From the NCBI RefSeq assembly GCF_019703515.2, contig NC_059348.1:21934156-21998155 (forward strand): DNA of 64,000 bases, read 5' to 3'. The notes under the pieces are model-generated. The model ran no database searches, was not told the DNA's origin, and saw only the letters and a list, made by a program, of their open reading frames with translations. Of the stretch, positions 12,978-24,900 are shown piece after piece. This DNA comes from Myxocyprinus asiaticus. Its lineage: Eukaryota; Chordata; Actinopteri; Cypriniformes; Catostomidae. The number at the start of each line of letters is the position of its first letter. The stretch's first letter is position 1. The translations under genes and the position numbers were made by a program.

Positions 12978-15900
12978 CACACACACACACACAAACAATT
13001 TTACATTACAAATGTTTTAAATTCTATTTATACTTTAAATTTTTTAATTATATTTATACATATTATAAATTATATTATATATATTATTACTATAGGGAAT
13101 ATAATTAAATTATATATATTACAAATTGTATTATATACATTGGCGGCCAAAAGTTTGGAATAATGTACAGATTTTGCTGTTTCGGAAGGAAATTGTTTAC
13201 TGATTACTGATGTAAAAAACAGCACCATCACTATTTGAAAAAAGTAATTTTTGATCAAATCTAGACAGGCCCCATTTCCAGCAGCCATCACTGCAACACC
13301 TTATCCTTGAGTAATCATGCTAAATTGCTAATTTGGTACTAGAAAATCACTTGCCATTATATCAAACACAGTTGAAAGCTGTTTGGTTTGTTAAATGAAG
13401 CTTCATGTTGTCTTCGTGTTTGTTTTTGAGTTGCCACAGTATGCAATAGACTGGCATGTCTTTAGGTCAATATTAGGAAAAAAATGGCAAAAAAGAAATA
13501 GCTTTCTCTAGAATCTCATCAGTCAATCATTGTTTTGAGGAATGAAGGCTATACAATGTTTGAAATTGCCAAAAAAACTGAAGATTTCATACAAAGGTGT
13601 ACACTACAGTCTTCAAAGACAAAGGACAACTGGCTCTAACAAGGACAGAAAGAGATGTGGGAGGCCGGATGTAAACTAACCAAGAGGATAAGTACATCAG
13701 AGTCTCTAGTTTGAGAAATAGACACCTCACATGTCCTCAGCTGACAGCTTCATTGAATTCTACCCACTCAAAACCAGTTTCATGTACAACAGTAAAGAGA
13801 AGACTCAGGGGTGCAGGCCTTATGGGAAGAACTGCAAAGAAAAAGCCACTTTTGAAACAGAAATTAAAAAAGTAAAGGTTAGAGTGGGCAAAGAAACACA
13901 GACATTGGACAACAGATAATTGGGAAAGAGTGTTATGGATCTTAACCCCATTGAGCTTTTGTGGGATCAGCTAGATTGTAAGGTGTGTGACAAGTGCCCG
14001 ACAAGACAGTCACATCTATGGCAAGTGCTACAGGAAGTGTGGGGTGAAATGTCACCTGAGTATCTGAAAAATCTTACAGCTAGAATGCCAAGGTTCTGCA
14101 AAGCTGTCATTGCTGCACGTGGAGGATTTTTTGATGAGAACTCTTTGAAGTAGTTTAAGGGATGTGCCTAGTTGTTGTTTCTTAATGCAAAAAATCCTTC
14201 AAATATGCTCCATTTTCTTTCCAGTTATGTATTGTTTTTGTCAGATTTTCCTAAATTTAAACTAAACCCACCCAAATTTGCTGTTAAGTATTTTTGTTAA
14301 TGCTTGGCATGAGCAGCTACCTGTATCCATCGATGCAGCTGGCATTGATGTAGTCTGAACCCTCCACTCCTCTGATTGGCTGCAGGCACACCCGTGTGGA
14401 TTCAAAGGGCATGATATTGACCAGCCGGTTCTTGAACTTGTTGCAGGGCAGGTTAGCGCTGATGAATCGCGAGGTGTGGGCTTTGGAGTTGGCGAGCCTC
14501 TGTGGAAGCAAAGCTTGGTTCAGAAGGCTTGATAGTAAACAAGAAACATAACAGTGCCAGGCAGTTTAAAAAATCATTTGTAAATGTGGGAGAACTCTGC
14601 CCCATAGAGCAGGGCTAAAAGGCTGTTTGTTGTGTGGTGTTGTGCTGTGATTGTTAATTGAAGGTGAGCAGATGATAGGCTGGAGCTCTGCAGCAGTGCA
14701 GGGGGTTGTGGGTGTAACAGGCTGACTGGGAATGCGGGAGCGGGACTGGCAGTGTTGAAGAGTAAGCACAGATGGACAGCAGCAGAGAGCGCGTAGTGCC
14801 AGTACAGGGTGCCCACATCTCTGAGCCAGAAGCTGTTTCTACATCTAGTGTCCACTTTGAGAAGAGCTTCATAGTTATATGCTCAGTTATATCCCAGTGG
14901 GAATATTAACAGATGGCACAGTAAAGCATTTTCTATAAAATTTATAGTGCCATCGACATGTCTTGCCTCAGTTGAGATGATCTCTGTTAATCCTTCCTGC
15001 ATTGATGTGTAACTGTAGGTATCAACTGGAACAGAGTGTGCGTGCGTTTTCAATTAATTCTCTATGGGAGCTGAGCGACATGCTTGCACGAGGTCTCGTG
15101 GGATAGCGGAGCAGAGCGAATGTTGAGAGCAGGGCTATTACCCCCATAAAAAGCACAACAGTGCCCACACACTTTTTCAGCTATCTTGGTTCTGGAAGTA
15201 TTTTTCCCGTTCATTTTCCATAGGGAATTTCTTTATATAAAAGTTCAAAGCAATGAACCAAACCAATCAGCTCCGAGGTGAATCACAGCATTACAAACTT
15301 TGATTTTAAGCCAAAAAATTATTTGAAAATCGGACAAAAAGACAAAGGTACAAGACTGTGTATTAAACGTTTTTAATGAGGGAATGAACTGCAATCCCAT
15401 GAAACAACCTATTTTAATTTTATTGCAAAATATTGTGATATATACAAATACAAGTAGACCGACTCAATTGCACATTTACAGTGTAATGGGAGTGGGTGGT
15501 TGCTGCAGAGCTCTCCTGGCAAGCTTTGTTTGCCACAATTGTCTGATTGTTGGATCTTTCTTTTCATGATTCACAGGCAGTGTAGTTCTTCACCATGAAT
15601 TACACTATTAAACACAATTTTAAAAAAATTATGTTGAAATAATGCAGACTGACACCTTCAACAGGAGCAAATACCATTGATTTACAAACTCTGAGCTCAA
15701 GGTAGGTCTGTCTGTCACGGTTCCAGCATTTGTGCCGGCTCATACTGTTGTTTGTTTTTCTCTCTCCCTCGTGTCTCACAGGTGGAGCCTGCATGTGTGA
15801 TCAGCGTTTCCATGGGAACACGTGATCGTTCACGGGGAGGCGCTGATCATTAATCACCCGTTCCACCTGCTTCTCACTGTTTGCACTCCCTACTTATTCC

Positions 15901-18900
15901 TTGTGTTTTCCCTCTTTCTTTGCCAGTTTGTTTGCTGTCAAGTGTTAACCATGCTCTCTTGTTTAGTTGGAGATTGCTTGTGTGTCTGTTGGTTGCCTGT
16001 CTCTAGAGGTGTGGCTACCGTACTGTTCGCCATCGTCTTTGCATGTTTTGTCGCCCAGTTCCCTTGGAGGAGGTATCCATGGTCTCTGCCCGCGTGTCGG
16101 GGGAGAAACACACCTGCGCTTTGCTTCGCAACACACAAGGTTCAACGGACTCTCTTCGGATTGCTCCTGACTTCCACAATGCAAGCACTCATCATACTAA
16201 CACACTCATTCCTTAGCCCGCTGAGCGGCTACAGCTTTTTACTCTGCTCATCACTGCAGCCGGTGCCGGGTGCGCCTGTCCTTGTTTACAAACGTTGTTG
16301 TTAATAAACTTATTGATGTTTCCCTCTGCGTTTGGGTCCCTTTGTCTCCCCTCACTCTCTGACACTGTCTACATTCACAAGTCATCATTAATACTTAATT
16401 TCCATAAGGAAAAAATTAATGGGGTTTTTTACTTACAGAACTAGACTGTTGGGCTTGACAGACACTGAGTGGGACGTGTCTCCCCCAGTATTCACATTAG
16501 TAGTTGATCAAAGATCAATATGGGATTTTGTTTATTTTATTTTTTATCCTACCTTTAGTACCCATCCAATCTAAAATATGTGGCAACATACTTGAGTGAG
16601 AGCATCAAAAGTTTAAAAAGCTCAACTTTATGCAAATGAGAGACAAAAAATAGCAGCATTTTCAGCCACTGTGAAGTAAAGGCTGTCATAAGCGTTTCAA
16701 AGTCAGCCGATAGAATTGCTGGTGGAGTTAGTGCTTATTGTTACATTGTTATATATTCATATATGTAATTCAGATTTCAAAAGCAGTTTGAACGCTTTAA
16801 TTGTGGCTAGGCTGTGGCTTGGTTATCAAAAGAGTATTACATTGTCACCGTTTGTATACTTTGACCATTTAGTAATAGTTTTTCCAACTGTAATCATACA
16901 TCTGTATATGTACATGTGGTGTGGTGAAGTACAGTCACCTTAAACTCCAGCTCCATGGCTGTGACTGTCTCTCCAGGCGGTGGCTGGGTGAGCTTCTGAA
17001 TGTGGGTGTACAGGTTTCGGGCTGGGACCTCAGTGTTACCACAGGTGGCAGCCTCCAGCAGGGCCTCATGGATGAAGATGTACTGATCCTCAGTCTGCAC
17101 CATGTAGTTCCTCTGGGCTCTCATGCATGTAACGTGGCCGTATATGTCTACAGTGTTCTCGTGCTTCATACGTTCCAGCATGGCATCAATGACTATGAAG
17201 CATCCTGTGCGGCCCACTCCAGCACTGCCAAACACAAGCCGGTTAGACCAGTGGTTCTACACTGATTTTACTTCAGGATCCAAATTTTACATTGGACAAG
17301 TGGCCACCTAATACAATAGTGTATAATATAGCAATATAGCATAAATAATTGTTTATCATACAAATGCAATCAAAAATGTATTTAATATTACACAATAAAT
17401 GTATGTACTGTTTAGGTCCAACAATATACAAAATCATTAACATGATACAGGCTGAATAGGAAAATTTAAAATTTTATAAATGCAGAAACAACAGCAGAAG
17501 TGTGATTTACCAGCCTAACACATGGAACAAACACTGAGCCAAACATTTGATCAGTATTACGGAGTGAGAAATACGTTTGCGGCAAAGTACTGTAAAGTTT
17601 GATTGGACACAGCTTTTAACATCCACGACAAAACATATGGGAAGTGTTCCTCCCTTTTAAAAGTTGATGATTTGTTTTGCTATCTTAAATATGCATGATT
17701 ATATGGTTAGTTGCATTCATTATTCACATTTAACCTAGTTTTATATTGTCCACAACCTTACCAGAAATAAAACCTGCAACCCATTTTGCACCCGACCAGT
17801 TAGACCACTAACAAAAACAAGGCAGTAAAGCACAAAGGTGATAAATTCAATTCAAAATTATTTCTGACATCTGAAGTTCCACAGAGCAAACCTACAACTG
17901 CTCACTTTGCAACAGAGTTTTATAAGAGCCAAACAAAGTGAAAAGGCCAACAGGAAATGAAAGACTGGGAACTAGCCCTCACCTGCAGTGCACTACCATG
18001 GGTCCAGCATCAGGAGGGTTGCAGGCTTTGACCCTGCGCAGGAAGGCTAGGATGGGGGTGGGGTATTCAGGCACTCCGTGGTCCGGCCAGGCCATGAACT
18101 GGAACTGCCTGATCTCGCGTTTTTCACTAGAGCCATTCTGCTCGAACAAATTGGGAGAAAGGAAGATAAGTGGTCTGCAAAAGTATAAACTTACTATAAA
18201 GAGAAGGAAAGGCAAGAAACTTTAGTACCTTGTAAAGGGCAAAGGTGCGCACACTGTAAGTTGCCAACTCGACAGCATCAAGCATGGTGACTTGGATCAT
18301 TCCGTAAGTCTCCGTGCCACGAATGGGCCAATACTGGTCACACTTGACCTGTTTTAGAGGAGAGGAGTGAAAAACAGTCAAAAACTAGAGCACAGAAGTG
18401 AATGCTGCAAGTCCCCTTAAAGTACAAATACTTAATATTCAAACTTATTTTTAGTGGTGCTTGCTAAGCATGCTAAAGGTGTTTGTTGGGGAGTTGAGCA
18501 ATTCGTTTTCTAAGTGATTGGTCACTTGCATTAACAGTCTGAATTGGGGTTGCACTGGTTGGACAAGTCATGCGTAAGTTACAACTTAGACATAAGTTAT
18601 AGCATATATAGGCACTAAGTTACAATTTACACCCTACTAAATATTTGAGCATTGCACCATTAAACCTAACCCTAATGAAACGTAACCCTACATATAAACT
18701 AAATATTTACTTGAATGACACCAATGAGGAGCTCATGTTTTGTCTGACAGATTTCAATCCTTTTGACATTATGCTGACATTTACACTCGTTTACAATTAC
18801 AAAAGAGGGGGGGCCTGGGTAGCTCAGCGAGTATTAATTATTTTATTTTAAAAGTTTGCTATTGCTGGGCTAAAGTGCAAGAAAATAATAATAATAATAA

Positions 18901-21900
18901 TAATAATTGTGGCCGGCTGTGTAAAATGACAACTTTAAAGGGATAATTTACCCAAAAATGATAATTCTCTCATCATTTACTCATCCTCATGTTGTTCAAA
19001 ACCTGTATGAGTTTTTTTTTTTTTTTTTTTAAGTAAAACACAAAAGATGTTAGGCAAAATGTTACCCCCAGTCACAATTTACTTTCATTGTATGGACAAA
19101 GATTCTATGAAAGTGAACGGTACCATTTCACAGTAGAAAGAAATTAAAATGGGTTTGAAATTACATAACGATAAGTAAATGATGACAGAATTTTCACTTT
19201 GGGATGAACTATCCTTTTCAAGTCCTCATTTAACGCAGCCAGACAGTAAATCAATTAGAATTTTTGTTTTACCCACGACTGGATAAATGCTACTTGACGT
19301 AATTAACAGTCGAGAGCAAAGCTGATAAGCTTGATATTCTTCTCCCCATATTTCAGACTGTTTGTAAGTCCCTGTTACTCACCCTGGACTTCTCTTCCAG
19401 TCTTGTCATCATGACAATAGTACTGGCTCTCTGTTCCCAAACCATCCTCCAGAAGTCACTCAGGGTCTCAGGCAGAGGACCCTGCGTGGCAATGTAGGCA
19501 TTTTGCTTACGGTAGCCGTCAATGTAGTTAGAATTGATGTAGTCACTACCTGGAACACCTGCAGAGACAGTGGACAAATATAGAAGAGCTCACTGGTGAC
19601 CCACTTGAACCCAAAAAACATATGCCTCTACATCTGTGGTAATTGCATGTATCCTTAAACATACACACACAACTGTCAGCATAATGAAATGCTAAATGTC
19701 AAGATTTCTGAAAATGAGTTCGACGCTTACCGTCCACAGGGGTAAGAACGACCCTTGAATGGTCGTAAGCAATAACATTGGCATAACGGTTCTTTGGCTT
19801 GTTGACCTCCAAGTTGGAATGTTCCCATGTGAACTGCTGGCCTGGATCTATGGACTGCAGTGGAAAAGAGGAGAGGACAAAGAAAGGGAACGAGAAAGAC
19901 AGAGAAAAATATGTTCAGTTTATTGAGGCACCTTGCACTTTGTTCAGTCTATTGAGGCAAGCTTGATACCACAGAATGCCGCAGGGGTAAATTTGAACTA
20001 GCTTCCCTTCAGCAGGAGAGGCTTTGTTTCTATAGCAACCTGAGGTTTTGAATGGAGACCCATAAGAACCAGAGATGACTTTGCCACCCAGGGATGTTAG
20101 AACTGATGGACTGGCAAAGCTCAAGAGTGGTAATTTGGACCCCTTTGGGGGTATATTTCAGTTTTTATCCGTTACTAGTGATCATCTGTGCAATAAGCGC
20201 ACAAGTTCATCTTCTGATATGTTATCAGAACCAACCAACAGATAGTTTAGTGTTCTTTGACACCATAATTCAAACATGATCGCTGCAGGTGGCTCTGGTA
20301 ATAGTTCCAGTGACTCACTATGTGCATAACTGAGGTTATTCATGCAGAGGTGTCATGTACCTACTTTTTTGAGGCAAAATATTGCATGACCAAAGAAAAA
20401 AAAATAGTCTAGTGGTAGAGTTTTCAATTAGCGATCAAGAGAATCTGAGTTCAAATCACCATGCATTTTTTGTTGCATGGAAAAGTATCTTTGTATCTTT
20501 GTTGTGTCTTTAACATTTTTATAATAATTGTGTGGGGAAAAAGTCATATGTTACCACATGTTTGAATGCCATACTCACATTATCACCATTTAAGATCAAA
20601 ATCAAAATTGGAGTTTTGTGGCTTTTAGTCCATGTCTATTAGCTTTGAGGTCATCCACATGCTATAATTTAGAGGGAGGGACATTTTCATTCTAAAGAGC
20701 ATTTTATTGGACAAAAATTAGTGCAGTGCAAGATGAGTCATCCAAATTTTGGATTTGTTTTGTCGGAAGAGTGTACATTTTAAATCTGTAGATCTGCTTA
20801 ACGTTTAATACAAATTGAGTGGGTAAAAAACATAATATGTTTGGAGTTGGGAGTGATAATAGGGTAGGTTGATGATTTTCAGTTTAAAGCAAATAAATTG
20901 TGACTGTACTGGACTGTCCAAATGTAGACATGAATGGTCAATATTTGCCATAAACAAAGGGTGATTAGCTATTTAAAAAAAGGGACAAGCCTATCGATAT
21001 GTCTCGTCCAAACTTCTTGTTTCAACAGGAAATACATCAACACAGGAAAGAGCATGGTGCCCAGCAAACAATTTCATGGGGTCTTTTTTATTTTTTATTT
21101 TGCATTCTTCTGCAAGGTTGTGCATTCCTATTTCAGGAAGAAGTGAAAGATGCACTTTGCATTGCATGGATTTGCATTGAGTTGGGTACTGGATTTCTCA
21201 TTTTGACTTCAGAGGATTACTCATGGGGCTAGAGGTGGGTTGACAGTCTCTCCCTCTCTTTCTCAAGTCACAAGGCTCCACGCTCAAATGACACCAGGAC
21301 GTATCTGAGCATCGATCAGCTGCAATATGCAGCAGCCTGTTCAATAATGTCACAGTGTCTCTTGTTATTCAGCATTGATCTGCCTGTTGTGGACAAGACT
21401 CTGGTTGACTCAGTGTCCATCAACCTCCATACCTTTAACCTGATCTGGGGTAACACCAGCTTCCTTGGATCCTTTTAAATGTGTTTGTGCTGCTTGTTTT
21501 TTTTGTTTTTTTTTTACAACAAACATCTCTTTCCAAATAGAGATTTAGCTTTTATGGGCTTCTGTAAACTGGCATAAAGGTCCCACACTTTTTGACCAAA
21601 GTATTCCATGACTGTCCAGAGATTACAGGTTAATGATAAAAAACATTTATAGAGATGTTCTTGTGTCCACTTGCGCTATTTTTTGTTTTTCTATGTAAAC
21701 ATGCACTAGACGGACGTCTCTGACCGATGCACCACGTCTCGCTGTTTTTTCAGTGTTTTGCACAGGAGTGCCGCATTTTATGAATGCCATGTCAAGTTAA
21801 AAAGAACTTCAAATAAAAAAAAAACATGTCTCGAGACACCTGCATTCTGTTCTGTTTGATGCGTTTAAGAATGCTTCTGAATGGACTCAATGGAATGGTG

Positions 21901-24900
21901 TCTGCAAAATGCAAAATGTACATTTTTATGACTTTATCAGCTTTTATAATTTTTTATGACATTTCCAGGCCTAGAAACCAAATTTTTTAAATTCCCTGAC
22001 ATTTACAGATTTTCTATATACATGGGAACCCTATAAATAACTCCACACAAGAAAAAGTGCTCAAAAGTAAACAGCAAATCCTCAGCTATATAAGCATAAA
22101 CTGCCATATTGAAGTATCTGTTGTGCTAAGTGTTGCTTTACCAGTATATCAGCAAGCATTTTGGAGGAACATTTAACTCGCCATAAGCTTTTGCACATAA
22201 GTTCAGGTAATGCGCAATCGAGACAGCTGGTATGCTGACTGGCAGCACTTGGCAAACAAGGCAAGCGAATATAAGCTGTCACTACATGGGCTGACAAGTT
22301 TGAGAGATGTGGATAATGATAACAGTGGGAGGTGAGCACCGGCTCCTATAAAAAGCTTCAGCTCTTGCGGGTTGACAAACATTGGCTTGTTACTGGCGAG
22401 AATCAGTGGCTGATGGGCATGTTAGCTATTGCTCTTGTCACCAGTCGAGCTTAGCAATGCTCTACAGAGGGCTTTAAGATGCAAGGAAGAATTTCATGGG
22501 ACAACAAACACTCAAGGAGATTTCCATATCTGGTTCAGGAGCATAAAATACACATCATTCAAAAAAGCTCACTATTAGTGTAACTTAATCTATAAATAAA
22601 CAGGTAGTAATAAAGAGGCCACAAATATGTTACATCTATTTAAAGATCACATCTATGGCGTGATCACAGTATTACTTTAAAGATTCCACGAAATTAAAAT
22701 GGGACTTCTGAGGCCACTAGGGAGCCTCAAGATTACTTAGAATTATTTAAAATAAATTAATAAGCTATAATATAGTAATCTAACTTGTTGTAATAAATCT
22801 AAAATAGGTTGAAAACAACCCTTAAAAATCGCTAAAAGCTCTAGAAATCAAGATGTACAACATGTAAACTGATATTACACTAAGTATTTCTTATTAGAAT
22901 TCAACAACTCCCTTAAATAACTGTTGTTTTTACTGAAGAACATACAGTTTTTAAAACTTCTGGAATCACAAAATTAATCATCATTAATTATTTTAATCTA
23001 TGGACATTCACATTCATTCACATTTAAAGTTTACAGTCTTTCTTTTCCAGGAAAATGGACCACAAATATTGATGAGTCATCTGGCACTACACAAATTTTT
23101 GTCCAATGTAGAATAAGAAAGTCACCTCCCCTTTAAATTAAATCATCACTTGCCTTCATCTAGCAATATCAAGTGGCACATCGTGGTTTGTAGGTGTGTC
23201 AGTTACCATAAAGCTTTTAAATGTGTTTTTGCTTGCCTTTGACGTAAACTATCAGCAATAGGCTATTTAAAAAAAGGGCAAGCCTTCCAATATGTCCTGC
23301 CCCAACTTCCTGTTTCATTTGAAAATATATCAACTAAGAAAGAAAACGGCTGTCATCAAACCATTAAATGTCTTCTAAGCATCATGATTGTGTCGAGAAC
23401 TCTTATGGGTCTTGTTCATTTTGTTGACATTCCTTGTTCTCTGATTCCAAGGCAGAGGGAAGTGGCGAAAATCTTTGGCAGATATAACCAAGTAAAACAC
23501 TAGACAACGGAGCTGAGCAACGGATGCATGGAGCAGATGATGGAGTCAATAAACGTGACAGTGACCCGCTGCTTTGCTCATGCTGGCTGGACTGTGCTTC
23601 TCCCATTGGCCCAAGCGGAACCATCTGTCCCCTTGAAAGGGGGCCTTCCTTGACAGGAGGAGATGACATCACAGCATGCCAAGAGCAGGTTGCCTGGCTA
23701 AAGAGGGCTTGTGTGGTGAAAACCAAAGCCGCAACGGCGGGAGGAGAGATTTGTCACATATGGCTGCTTGATCGGATAGATCCTTCCCTCAAAATGTCAC
23801 TAAATGTCTTTAAAGAGGAAGGATTAAAAGAAGTTCTATAAGTCTTGTCTTCTTTATATCCTTTCCACAAGCACATGTGCAATTACAGAAAAAAGGGTTT
23901 GGTTGGTTGGAGTGAAGTTTTAATTGCAGCTTTACTATAAATACGACTGTGGAGGAAAAAATTAATAGAGCAGAGAAAGAAAAATACGGGCAAAAGAATA
24001 AATGAAGAAGAGATACGTATGTATGTGATCTTGGCTAATCAATATCTTCTTCACTGTAGAAATTCTGTTTGCTCTATTTTTATATATGCGCATGCAATGG
24101 AATCTTTTGACAAACGTTTAACATTCATCAAAACCCTCAACAGTGACTGTACTCCAGAGAAGAACATTTTAGGCCAACACAGTTTGATCTTTGAAAAATT
24201 CCACACCTTTAGGGAAATGGCTGACAGGCATGCTAAATATCGCTCTTAGTGAAACGTTTAATAGTCTTCCTTCTCAACATCAGGAAGAAATGACAAGGCC
24301 TATGTGTATATTAAAGATTTCTAGAGAGACATTACCAACACAAATCACTGGAAAATGAACATCTGTTAATCAGAAAGACACAAGTGTGAACAGCTGTCAT
24401 AACACTGAATGCGGGCGTTCTTAACTGTTGATGGCAAGAGAATCGATATTAGATAACACTACAGAGGCCACAGTGAATTCAAGAGCAAATTGTATTAAAG
24501 ACAGACAAGACACAACAAACTAAAAAAAAAAAAAAAACACCCAAAAAAACACAGAAAATTATAACTAAAAATGCAACATCAGACCAAACACTGGAAACCT
24601 AGACATAAACAAAAAAGTGTAAAAGTTTCCTAGTGAAAAATAAATAAATAAAAATCAGTCTAAGGAGGTTTGCTGATCTCGGGTCATTTAAGCTAGTTTA
24701 GCTGATTTCCCAGCCTGGCCAAGCTAGTGTTTAGCAGCCTGACCAGTTGACAAGTGCCCCACAAACCCTCTAAAACCATCAAACCATCAGCCTGACCAAC
24801 TTGATGGCCAACTAGCAAACCATCTTAGGCAGGTCTAACACATAAGGGAGTAAAACTGTAACTGCAGTGGTCTACTTCTATTGCAATTAATCCAGACATT

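Noticed and set aside
15822..16304. 160-codon open frame on the plus strand
   Set aside because: It lies wholly inside the solo LTR, is cysteine- and leucine-rich without a domain, and is shadowed by frames on both strands.
20404..20460. Functional tRNA gene
   Set aside because: The box-like words are present, but the 5' side is an A-run and no acceptor stem can form.
23524..23841. Possible extra ptprf exon in the GC-richer block
   Set aside because: No splice sites in the right phase, no similarity to LAR products, and the flanking exons already join in frame.
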